This document shows positions 25,157 through 36,887 of a stretch of DNA of 64,000 nucleotides, one piece after another; the first letter of the stretch is position 1; each line of letters begins with the position of its first letter. The position numbers were made by a program, and so were the translations under genes. This DNA comes from Sphagnum compactum (Eukaryota > Bryophyta > Sphagnopsida > Sphagnales), in NCBI GenBank assembly GCA_965153455.1, contig OZ234499.1:16116271-16180270 (forward strand). Direction: 5' to 3'. The notes under the pieces are model-generated. The model ran no database searches. It worked only from the letters and a program-made list of their open reading frames with translations, and was not told the DNA's origin.

Positions 25157-28100
25157 CTTGCCCAGACCTCGAAAAACTGTATCACCGCTCGCGCTTGATC
25201 GCCTCAATCAGAGTACTACCAGCACCTTATAATGCACAAAAAGGGGGAAAAAAGAACAACACCACATATCTATGAACTTGGCTGCAATTAAAACTCGACA
25301 ACTATCTATAAAAGGACTTGAAGGGACCTGCAATTAAGCATGCGGAGGTTTGCAATCACCTTGGCAATGCGTCTACAACCGGGAACTGGAAGAAAAGAGC
25401 ACTGAGGAAGATCGCCTCAGGCGCCACTCTTTGCACCTGTCAACCAGGAATGATCTGCAAGCTGCTTCAGATCGGGACAGCTGAGCGTGGATTGCACATT
25501 CCCATGCCACAGTCCTTAAGAAACCAGAGTAGTTCCCAGACCACGAGACTGAACCTTCAATGTGGTAGCGTGAATATAGGTCTGATCTCTTCTTCACCTC
25601 TGATCTCTCCGTCGTCGTCTCAGTGCGGCTGTTTTTTACTTACCGTTCAAAGAAGTATGAATCCCTTGTACGTCCTTAGATCTGCAGTACAATACGTACT
25701 TGGGTCATAAAAGAAGAGGAAACCAAATGTGCACAGAGGCGTGTAGCAGGCGGGTATCTATCGAGTCGGTCTGGCGATCTTGCACATCTGTTGAACATTT
25801 CTCCTTAGGTCGGCAGCTTGTGATCTCGACCCTGTCGAACGCCCCTTAGCTGCTTGCAACAAGTCACTACTCAACCCCAAAACGATAGGGAATTGGGACG
25901 TTGGTGGGCACCACCATAGTTGGTCCGCGGCCATTTAGCCATATCTATTAAGTTGGTTCTTCACACCAGCTGCTTGTGTTTGACAACTCCAGCAACATAC
26001 ATACTGTCCAAATCAGGGTTACCAAAAGCATTCCTATTGGTCTTTGCTGTAGGGTAAAGGTCCCCCCTCACGTTCCTACTGGTCTTTAGTGCAGGGTAAA
26101 GCCCAGGGGCAGGGCTTTATCAGAATAAGGAGCTCAGGGCAGGCATGAATCTGGGAAAGCTCGCCCTCAAAGGCTGTTACATTGCCCAAAAAAGCCTACA
26201 GTTTCCTTCTTTTTTAAGAATTCTATGATACCCAATGGGTACCCGCAGGAGGTATCATGAGAAAAATAAAGAAACAAAAGATGGCTGGGCTTTTTGAAAA
26301 ATGTATTGCTCGCCTCTCCAGGCATAACACTTTTAGAAAAACCTGCCAGGACATTGCACCTGGTAATGCCCTGTCCAACAACACTACAAAAAACCAGTCA
26401 GGTGTTTACAAACATGTATTTTGTACAATTTCAAGAGAACCAGTAAGAAAAACTGTTGATATTTCATCCCTATGATGAATGCCCCTAAACTGGATGGAAA
26501 TGGATGAAAATCTGCACACTTCCATCAACCATCCTCCTAGCTGGTGGGTGGAAAAAGAATCCATCCAAGCCCCCCTGGAATTCATGGAATTCATTGATGC
26601 ATCCACACAAGAGATGTGTCTACTTTCTCTTGAATGCAATGCATACTCAGAAGGTAATTTTATACCATTCTTTTGGAGTATGTTTGTTTTCCAATTTCCC
26701 ATTTCCCAGTAAAACTGTCATGTATCCCACTTTTGGCAACCTTAGTCCAAATTGTTCCACCATTATAAACTCCCCTTGCAAATAGATAGATAGAGGTGTC
26801 CCACCTTTGTCCATCAAATTATCTATTGGACAATGACTTAGAGTTCTTTTCTTTTGAACCTTGTCTTTGTTTTTTTGAATGGACACATCTATCCAACTTC
26901 ATCGCTTTGTTTCCATTACACATGGACCTGAGTTTTCAGAATGATAGGCTTGTTGGCTTGGCTTTTCCCAGAGCAAAGAGACTGCAAATTGGCACTTAGG
27001 ATCTGGGCATAAAAGTTTCGCTCAAACTTAACCCAATGTGTGACTGACATCTGGAATACTACATGTGTTTACATGATGGATGGGCATGTTCCCAAAAAGT
27101 GAATGCATCTAGATGAGAAGTTCTGGATGCAATAAGGGAAGTTTTAGTTTGAAGTTTGCATGATTTAAGGGCAGAGTCATTCTGCTATCCATTGCTTGTT
27201 TTGCTCTCTTTTGCTCATTTCACTCACTGCTGGCCCATTTTGCATGTGGAAATGTCAATTTTATGGGTGAATATTTTGGTAGATTTTTAGGTCTGAACTC
27301 TTGAATAAGACTATGCATTTCTCCAAAAGTTACATGCAGTTCCATTTGTACACAATGTCTGAGATTATTGGTAGCTATGCTGGGCTGAAGGAGGGAATGC
27401 CAAATAAAGTATAAGAGAAATTAAGTGGCATTGGTTGACAGTGACTACATGAACAGACTTGACTAGAGATATTTCCCATGATATGCATTGGATTTTGTGA
27501 CCCAGCACTGACCAGTGCACCATCTGTTGGAACTTACCCATTGTGACTCAATTGTGGATGAACCCAATTTGGATCTATCCACTGTTGTAACCTATCCTGT
27601 AAACCCTCCTTCCAGCTCACCGTAACTCTAGATAAACTACCTACTTAATCTGTGAATAAGTATCGTAGGTAAGTATGTAGGGAATGTAGAGTTGTTACTA
27701 TGTAGGTGCTAATGTAGGTAAGGCATCTGGCATGGTTGCTAGGTGGGAAGATACATGTGGATGGTTGGTGCATAGCTAGCCACGAGCTTAGCTTTGGCAC
27801 AGGAATACAACCAAAAAGTGTTTTCCATTCACATACCATCCATCTTTCATTGTGTGCTGTGGGCACTATTTCACTACATGATTTGATATAAATATCATAC
27901 TTAAACATAGATATAGTACCAGTTCATGGGTTAAAATCCAGACCAAATGAGCTACATGGGAATATTGACAATTTGTTGATGATAACTAGACACAAGATGG
28001 GAATTGCATCCTCAGGAGTCAGGTCACCAAGTGGTACACCTTTTAGGTTTTGAGATGTTAAAGTTCACTCTATGAACATATTCTTTTACATCACAAACAG

Positions 28101-29690
28101 ATTTTTCCTAGATATACATTGTCTGCCCTTCAACACTCCAACCTTTAATCAACTTTCTCAGCATTGTTTTTAATTTAGACATATGTTGCAGTTCTGTCTT
28201 TACTGCTATCTGAAATTGGTGAGTGGTAGAACTTTGAGAGGCAGTCCTACAGGATCCCAAATCCAGTTCCAAGATTTTTTTGAAAAATCTTTGGTGAGTT
28301 ACGTATTTTGTAGTTGTTTTATGTCCATGTAATTTTTGAAGGGTCCAATTGAAAAACCTACTCTTTAGGTTAGGCATTAAGATTAATTAGGCACATCTCC
28401 TCACATGATTCTATAATATACTTACACACAATTTAATAGATCTGCCTATAGAACACATCATTTGTATAGAACTGTTTTAAAAGGATAATTTCAATCATGT
28501 AAAAAATGGAGTTGGTCACACTTAGAACCAATGTTTTCTTTACAATGTTTTGTGATTTAGCTGAGGGGGCAATCATCATAAGCCAATATAACCAAATTTG
28601 GCTATCAAAAAATATGAAAAGAAAAAAATTTAATATATTTTGGCTACCTACTTGAACCACATATAGAAAACTGGTGACTTTTTAAAAGATTTTTTGGAGA
28701 TGTTAATTGCCAATTTTGGCAGATTTGTTTTTCAAACAACCATTGAATTTCTGACAAATTTTTCACATGAAACAGGAGGCTGCTTAGAACTGCCAGGGAA
28801 TTCCAATGCACATATGTACTTCACAATTGGCTCATGTTCAGTGCTCAGTGCTCACCACATTGTTCTAGCAGCTCATTTGTTTTGGATCTATGGAATGTTT
28901 CTTGCAATCCCAGGTACGAAAGTACACTCATAAAGTTTGCAGCCTGGACCAAAATTAATTAAATTGTAGCCAATTAATCCAATTGCAACTTACAATTCTA
29001 GTGGTGCAAGTATGTTGGAGATCAATCATCCACCTGCACAGTTCATTTACTTGTTATGGGGATTCCTGTTGGTGAGATTCCAGTTCCAACGTTTTGCTTT
29101 CAAGATTCATACAAGTCCAAACTAGAGTGCAAGCCTCACAGATGAACTTGCCTAATTATGTGAATTACAAGTACTAATAAATTAGGCTGTAATTCGCTTG
29201 GCATGGTCCAAAATGATGTACAACAACTACTTGCTAGCCTGCTGCAAGAAAGTGCAATCTTCTCCTCCTAATGTAATTTCAACAAAATTGGTCAAGCAAC
29301 CCTGCACTGTTTCAATTAGGACCACTGGTTTAAATTTTTTTGCATAATTGATGTACAGACATCAATGACAAGTGTGCGGTCCATTGTACTAGTTCACAAA
29401 AGACAAAACAACTGCACTGTTGCTATAGCTAACTTCATGGCCAGTAATATAACTGGACAGATTGTATAGCTTATAAGTAATTAGCAAGTAATCACAAGTG
29501 TCATCTCCATGGTTTTTTCTTCCTTTAAAATTGTGGTTTTGAAAGTTTGTCAATTTTTCTCATTTAATACACAAATTATTTTCGAATTTTCACCCAAAAA
29601 AATCCAAAAAAAAATTTCACCACAGTGCCAAAAAAAGCACATTCTCTGGTTATTTGAATTTTCAAAATATTTCAGAATTAGAGAACTGCC
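25157..29690. other. Gene-free interval between SPX-C and the LINE remnant
   Basis: The first 500 bp upstream of SPX-C are less AT-rich and probably contain its leader and promoter. Farther on only dispersed-repeat debris is visible: about 25.9-26.3 kb shares words such as 'gatacccaatgggtaccc' and 'ggtatcatg' with about 21.59-21.66 kb, and 27480-27850 is an inverted relative of the 21-23 kb repeat. A 'ccaaatttggctat' fragment of another family lies near 28.6 kb. The minus-strand frames around 26.4-26.9 kb have no start or neighbours to support them. Confidence 0.5.
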
Positions 29691-29695
29691 AATTC

Positions 29696-29835
29696 TGGTT
29701 TCTTGAAAAAATCAGAATGCCCAAATCTTCACCAATGCATACTAAGGCTTGCTTTACACTAGGGGTGGTTTCTTGAAAAAATCAGAATGCCCAAATCCTC
29801 ACCAATGCATACTAAGGCTTGCTTTACACTAGGGG
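29696..29835. repeat. 70-bp tandem duplication, nearly perfect
   Basis: Unit 1 is 29696-29765 and unit 2 is 29766-29835. They differ by a single T/C change ('caaatcttcacc' versus 'caaatcctcacc'). Such identity implies a recent duplication. Confidence 0.95.
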
Positions 29836-30064
29836 AGTCAGGGCCTAAAAAACTTGGGGTGAACTTTGAACATTTTGGGCTTGTTGCTTGGCCCCAAGTT
29901 ACTAATAAATGCTAGAACATTGATGTCAGGATATTATTAAATGCTGAAACGTTGGCACCAAGGGTTGCAAATTGGCCTCCCAAATGCGATAGTATTGATG
30001 AAACCCTGCCAAACTTTATATAAAGAGAAGAAACCCCGAGAAGGGGAAGGAGGCAGCAGCCCCA

Positions 30065-31511
30065 TCAAACATTAAAGAAATCCAAGAAATACAAGGGGGG
30101 CAAGAAGCACCACACGATGGTGACGCAATCAACCCCAAAGATGCCTAAGTGGCACCATTCCGCCTTAAAGGCTTGCTCAATCCTATCTTGAATAAAAGGG
30201 TACCGGGAGGATCGAAGGGAATTAATGGCCTTTCAAGTGGCCATTCCAACCTCAATGGAAGCAACCCAGGCTTGTTGAAGGATTTTCCTAGAGGAATACT
30301 GGTTATCAAAATGCTACCGGCATCTCTCTGTCCAAAGAAAGTAGAGGATAAAACTGCGAAGGATGTCAAGCGGTTGTCTGATGTAGGAGAAGCCTCCTAC
30401 ATGGTACCCTTGGACTCCAGGGGGGTCATCTTCTCTCTCGAAGACAGCTTCACCAAGCATGACGAAAGGCCAGGAAAGAATGATGTCATTGGGTGCTCCC
30501 CATTTTTGCCATATGTGATAGAAGGCCTCCCAAGCCCGTTTGGCGCGGGGACACTCGAGGAGACAGTGTTGAGGGGATTCAGGGGCCTCCTGAGTGCAAA
30601 CCTTGCACGTGGGGAGGATCCCCATGCATTGTAGCCATGTGCCAACCGGGAGACCCCGGTTTAAAGTGAGCCATATGAGAGTGCCGACCTTCCGAGGTCG
30701 GGCGTTATGCCAGATTTGGCAATAACTTGCTTAACGGTGGAGTTTTGCAGGTTTAACCTTTGAATGAAGGAGCAGATGTTGGCGCTATGGGTGGGTTTTC
30801 TTGCATTTCGATAGCCCCGCTTTACGAAATAGCCGAAAAAAGGAGAGTCGCCCATTTGTGAGGAGGCTTGCCAGTGCCACTCTCCCGGGTCTCAGGGAAG
30901 CCCATCAATGAAACCGGATTCGAAAATCCAAAGTATGGGAAGCTTGGTGAGTGATGGGAACTCTCTGGCAACTTTATATGGGGCTCCGTGTCTTTCTTGA
31001 AAGAGGACCCTGATTGGGTGATAACCTTCAGGGGAAAGGGTTATCATTTGGGAGTTCGTAGCTCTAATGAGACCAGTGGGGGTAACCCTCTGGAATTCAT
31101 TGGCTTGCACCGTGTTGGGGGTGACCCCGGTTACATGGTATATCCATTCTAGAGTGGTGTTGTTTCCGGAGTTTCTTTTGCTGATCCAGTCCCCTACCTG
31201 AAAGCGGTTAGTGTAAGTTGCAGGATTCCATGGGATGCTCATTATGATGATTTCTCTGTTGTTCCTGTTGGTGACGTCAACCGAAGGGCTTGGAGGCTTT
31301 TCCATGCCCTGCCCTCTTGGTCCCAAAGATCTTTGATTCGGGTGGAGCCAAAATATAAAGAGAGCACCCAAGAAAAGGCGAGAAAACGAAACAAGGGGCA
31401 AGGACCGAAGTCCAAGCAAGCCAACAGCCCAACAAAGGCCGGCCACAAGGAGGAAGGGAATTCCATGGTATCCTTTTTCCTGCCTTGGGGCCAAGCCATA
31501 GAGTTCAGCAT
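30065..31511 (-). mobile_element. 5'-truncated, decayed non-LTR (LINE) retrotransposon remnant
   Basis: The minus strand carries the 3' end of a plant LINE ORF2. The diagnostic piece is a zinc-binding reverse-transcriptase domain (zf-RVT): LPVGTWLQCMG, then CKVC at 30.6 kb and SPQHCLLECPRAKRAWEAF, then a Trp-rich C-terminus. Upstream lie IKDLWDQEGRAWKS and SIPWNPATYTNRFQVGDWIS, usual in the linker of such elements, and WIFESGFIDGLP. The frame is broken. One shift lies near 31250 and another near 30720, where an A appears to be missing in 'gccaaatctgg'. Stops occur after FIDGLP, after WTERCR and after EVGMAT; each is explicable by a single transition. No polymerase core (FADD) and no target-site duplication were found, so the element is truncated and dead. 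It is unrelated to the flanking SPX genes. Confidence 0.78.
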
Positions 31512-33938
31512 TTATTGATACTAGCTTTGGGCAGATTGAAAATATTTTTTCTAGTTCAGCCTTGACTCCTAGTGTACAGCCCTTGGGGCTGATTTCAACT
31601 TTTGCACCAATAGGAATGCTTGACTTGGGTTGAAAATTGGCCCTGACTCCTACTGCAAATCGGGCCTAAGATTCTTCGCTATGGGCAGAGCCAATAGAGC
31701 ACATGGCCAAGCTAAGAACTAGCTAGTTCTACACTGGTGGTAGGAGCACAAGAGCTGTTGGCAGGTGGACTTTGTTTGATTGGCATGAGAACATACACCC
31801 GCTGGGTGATCATTAATTGAACAGTGTGGCACACTTGGAGATTTAGGGATTTCTTTTTCAAATAAATTGTGTTATATAAAATTGGGAAAATTTTCCAAAA
31901 ACCCAGTTGAATTTAAACTAGAAAAACACACATTCAGAAATATTTCTCAAATTCTTTTGTCTAGAAATCAACAAAATTTGTAGAAAAAAAATTACTGGAA
32001 TCACCATGGAACATTTTGTGTGTGGGTGAAGCCCAAGGTGGGCAAATTTTCCAAAGTGTCTTCGGCCTATGATAAGGCAGTAGCAGGGCCAGCATTTTAG
32101 GAATGTCTAGCACCCATGGTACAGTAGCACACTTGGGGACATGTTATCATGATCCAAAACATATGCTTCCTATATGATAACTTAAATGTATAGAGATGAA
32201 AAATGTAGATCACAAGAAATATCAAAACGGGGTCTGAGGCTTCTTATAATACCTACACCTTAAGAGTGAATTGAGGGATATTCACAAAAATAAGGTGCCA
32301 GGCTCCAAATACACAAAGAAATTTCTGAGTAATTTGTAAAATAACTATGGGCTTTGCACTAGAAGTTACATTGTGCAATGTCACTAATAAAAAAGTGTCA
32401 TAAACTAAAATAATTGATAATGTTATAATATGTGTTTTTGTATCTTTTACATGTCATAATTTATATTTTAAAATTTGATCATTTGTGTCTATAGATATAT
32501 GCACACATATGAATTTATCTGGCTTTACCTTATTAGAAATCCACTTTCAATTGCTCAAAATGTCTTCAAGTTTAAATGAGCATTGGTATTTCTTATGCTA
32601 GAAATTGAAGTATGTTGCAGTGTTTGATAGCACTAGTGTGTTAGCACTTCTTGTTAGCTGCTAGAAAACTTGGACATAGACCAAGTTACCAAACACCCTA
32701 ACACTAGACGCTAGCTATCTAGGTCCCTAGACCTCTAGCCTGAGAACTGAACTCTGGAACAAACTCTTTTACCCTACCCATGTATCAAAAAAATTTAAAT
32801 CTCAAATGGAGCCCTGAGTTACATAAGGTCTATGTCCTAATTTTCTAGGCGCTAGGGTTAGCAATGGTTTAAGGTTTAAGCTATACCTTAGCATCTAGGG
32901 TACCCAAAGCAAAGGTTTTTCATAACACCTAGTAACCTGGCAACAAGTTTATCACACAGCTGCTACCTCCACAAGAATAAAAATTGCTCAAAAATAAAAA
33001 TTGGGCCTCTCTTTGCTCAAGCTATATATGATTTTTGATTCTTCTTAGAAGCTCTATTGCGTTTCTTTTCTTCTTTTGAATTATTTGTGTGTTTTGTCTT
33101 TCAAAGTTTGTTGATGCATGTGGTGGTATTAAGATTCTTTGCTCCTTGTCCTCAGTCATGTTCTTTTGTTCTTCACTCCTACTCCCCTTTTTACTTTTGA
33201 TTTTCTCTCCAAGTTTGTTCTTGCTCTTCACTCTTACTATGAGCTCCTCTACTAGAACAGTTCCTACTCTTTGTTTTCAGTGCCTTTGTTCTTTGCTCCT
33301 AGCTCAAGTGCTTTTCAATTTTGGCTCCTAATTCTTTGCATTGGGCTCTAAAAGTATTTACTGTTAACCCTACTCTTTGCTCTTGAATCCTTCACTAATT
33401 ACATTCCTCCTACATATTTACCAATTTTAATAAATATTTTCTCAAATATTTTGGATTTTAACACAAATAGTCATTTTTTATTTAAAAAGAATAAAAAATA
33501 CTTTGATAAATGGGCTTGTGAGAATTGCCTTAAATAACTAATTATTCTTAAATTCATGAGAATCAACTTAATAGGAAAAAAAAAAACCTACTATTCAAGT
33601 GGGGGCTCATTCACAATTGAGGTTGGGGTTCAAGAAAAGGAAAATGGACTCCAAGATTGTTATAAGGCTAAGTCTATCTACAAATGACATTTACAAAGAA
33701 AAAATTTGAGTGAAAAAAATTGAATAGTCAAAAATAAGATTATTATGTAGCGGTGGTGATTTTCAAATGTGGACATAATTGGGCATCAATATTCTGATTT
33801 ACAAATGTAAATGTGAAAAATGTTGTAATGAGCTTCTATGGACAACCAGATTTCTTTTTGCATGATTGTTTTATCCACATGTGACTTCACTTGGTGCTAG
33901 AATCCCAATTGTGAATGAGCCCAACTAGTTCTCTAAAA

Positions 33939-33975
<37 letters not shown>

Positions 33976-35950
33976 GAACTCAGCCAATTCTTGAAACCCT
34001 TCATAAAAATCAAAACTAGTGGAAATTGAACTCTTGACTTTTATAACCTACAAACTGGATGTACCCTCAGAACACTGGTATAAACCAGTCATAGGTGTTG
34101 AATGAGCACCAATTTAGTTGAATGAGTTAGTCAGATATGGCTAAAGAGGAGATTTGAAATTTTTTTATAAAAAGGTGCTTCTATATTGTGGCTTCTTGCT
34201 GGAGCCAATGATGCAAATCTGGTGATTTGAAGCAAAAAAACCAAAAATCTGACTAGTATAGGTCATTTTTTCTCAAGAAAATCCGTAAGTTTGATGTTGT
34301 TCAGTTCCCCCCCCCCCAACCCCCCTTTTTTCTTTTTCTTTTTCACAAAATGGCAATTTAATTCATCACCAAACAAAAAACGCAGTTAGACCGAGCTGAG
34401 ATAATAAAATAACATGACATTACATGTCAAAGAATTTTAAGAACTTGAATATGCTTCAAAACATCCACTTGCAATTGTCTGACCATCTTCTTGAAAAAAT
34501 AAACATATCTTGCTTGGACAAAGCATCAGAAGTATTCAATTATTTCCTGACCATATAAGAGATGCAAATAATTGAACATCATATCTGTTCATCTACCCCT
34601 CCCAATCGGCTTGATCCTTAGTTTCCACATATTACTATGCATAACAAATCATTATCATAGTAGTACCTAGGCTCATTTCGCAGCAAGGTGCCTAATAAAA
34701 TTTCTTTTTGGTCCATTATGTTTGGCAATAAAAATTATAATAATCTAGAAGTCGGCATTATACTAAATAATTCAAATCGATACATTGTGCTCAAGAGCTT
34801 TATTCAGATTTCTGACATGGTAGTCACCTTTTCTTTTTTAAACAGCAATTTCAAAAAGTAGTTATTTAGTGCCTAACCAGGCTAGAGGTCAGTGTTTTTC
34901 CTGATGTTGCTCAAGTGACGATAGTCCAAAAGTATATTTAGTCAATTTTGGCAATATTAAAAATATATGAAAGCATAAAATTTGAAGCATTCTTTCATAT
35001 TGTAGGCAATTGTGAAGATGTGTATATATATATATATTTTAAAGATTTTCTCAAAAAAAAAGAGTTTGCAAAAGAACACTCTTTTATGAAAATGGTTTTT
35101 GCAAAATGGAGAAAACTCGCCCCAAAAAAATCACTGACCTAGGTACTATAACAGTTATATTATTATATGTACAGGGGAAAGAGATTCTGCTCCATACTAG
35201 GGCCTCCCTAGTTTAAGGGTCATAGCCTTGAGGGAAGTAGGCCAAGGTCTCAGGCCTGAAAATTAGGGAAGGCGCTCAGGAGCAGGGCCCCCTTCCCAGC
35301 ATAATGTATGAAGGTTGTTTGTTTGAATGCTGGAAGGTTTAATTGATGAAGACAAGGTCCATGCAAAGAGGTGCTTTCAAATATGGAGAAACCTCAAGGA
35401 GTGCTTCATGGCTAAAAGAAGGGTCAATGTTTAGACGCTAACCACTGCATTTTTAAATGTTGTATCATAATATGATAATGGTTTGTAATAGTGGTATCCA
35501 TCAAAATGTACACTTTGAAAGAAAAACTTTAGGTCACTGAATTCATGTGCTTTCTTTGTCATAATTTGATAGATCAACCTTAAATATAAGTTTTAGAGAC
35601 TTTAGTAATAAGGACACATATTTCTAGAGGAGTTACTACTATGATTAATATGCACTTGGTACAATTGGTGATATAATTCTTTGGATGGGTCCTTGCAGAA
35701 ACAAATGCAATCATGTCCTTAGCACTTTAGGGCTTGTGTTATGAACCCAACATTAGGTCACCAATAATGCAAAAGGTTTGGTCTAATGATTTAGTCCCAC
35801 CTAAGGTAAATTGTACCCTTTTGGAGGTGACCTTTTTAATTAGGTGTCCTTAAGTTGCACTGACCTAATCTAGTTTGGGAGATCAGACTTGCCTGGTCTC
35901 TAAAGTTGTTCCCTGGAAGTTGAGGAACCAACAAAGTTATTAAACTCCAA
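31512..35950. other. Gene-free interval with simple repeats
   Basis: AT-rich spacer. A (TA)n microsatellite lies at 33942-33970. A C-run followed by a polypyrimidine tract is at 34306-34345, and a short TA run at about 35020-35038. C/T-rich sequence at 33.05-33.4 kb gives spurious Ser/Leu/Phe frames on the plus strand. No exon chain was found. Confidence 0.55.
33942..33970. repeat. (TA)n microsatellite
   Basis: About 14 uninterrupted TA dinucleotides can be read directly. Confidence 0.9.
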
Positions 35951-35959
35951 ATAAAACTA

Positions 35960-36630
35960 GGAATGTCCATGGCCAAAAGCTTCAAAGTTGTACCCTTGAC
36001 TTAAAGAACCACACAAACTAATTAAACTCGAAAATTAAATTTAAAATGCCCATGTTTACAAAAGAGCTTGATTTCAACATAGAAACTATGCATAACAAAT
36101 TGTCAAAACTATTTGGAGTTAAACTCAAAATGAGATAAAAAATGGTTCATGGCCAAATGCTTACACTGTAAGAGTCGGATTTCCACATAGAAACTATGCA
36201 AAAAATATTGTCAAAACTATTTGGAGTTAAACTCAAAGTGAGATATAAAATGGTTCATGGCCAAATGTTTACACTGTAAGAGTTTGATTTCAACATAGAG
36301 ACGATGCAAAAAAATTGTCAAAACCATATTTGGAGTTAAAAAATGGTTCATGGCCAAATGTTTACTCTGTAAAATTTTGATTTCAACATAGAAACTATGC
36401 AAAAAGAAAATGTCAAACTGTGTGGAGTTAAACTTGAAATGAAATTAAAAATGCCCATGACCGAATGTTTACACAAGAGTTTGATTTCGACATAGAAACT
36501 AGTATACAACAAAATTGTCAAAAATAGGTGGAATTAAACTCAAAATGAGATTTTAAATGCCCCTGGCCAAATGTTTACACAAGAGTTTGATTTCAACAGA
36601 GAAATCATGCAAAAAAGCTATCAAAACTGC
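35960..36630. repeat. Minisatellite of about 110 bp, six or so copies, abutting SPX-D
   Basis: The words 'tttgatttcaacatagaaac', 'atgcaaaa', 'ttgtcaaaact', 'ggagttaaactcaaa', 'catggccaaatg' and 'tttacac' recur in that order, with the 'gatttcaacatag' word near 36070, 36180, 36285, 36370, 36483 and 36588. Copies are diverged, with internal deletions. The array ends about 80-100 bp from the conserved 3' region of SPX-D. Confidence 0.85.
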
Positions 36631-36704
36631 ACATGGTGGACCTAATTCAAGCACACCTAACCCTTGCCCTTAGCCAAAACATAGAAAGAGGTAACAACTT
36701 CAGA

Positions 36705-36887
36705 TAGACCCTAATCAGAAGAAATTATAGAGAAAAAAGAGAAGAAAACATGTATTCCATAATTTCCTCTCTAAAATGTAAAGTAAGGAAGAGTTTGAAA
36801 CGTAGGAAATTTTCTTCAAGTTCATAACAGAGCGACACCCCTAGACTTGATCTTTCACCAGTACATGCTCTGATCCAGTTTGTGATT
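36705..36887 (-). other. SPX-D 3' region, conserved with SPX-B
   Basis: Downstream of the SPX-D stop the sequence matches the SPX-B 3' region on the opposite strand over about 150-200 bp. A frame overlapping the stop (IPPTYEITNWIRACTGE ... NFLRFKLF) stays open to about 36725. The similarity stops near the minisatellite, which marks one edge of the duplicated block. Confidence 0.6.

Noticed and set aside
24284-25207. Start of SPX-C at the upstream in-frame position 25207
   Set aside because: The internal ATG at 25156 gives the MKFG start conserved in paralogs; the 17 extra codons match nothing in B or D.
30149-30634. 161-codon plus-strand frame
   Set aside because: It is the antisense shadow of the LINE zinc-binding domain read on the minus strand.
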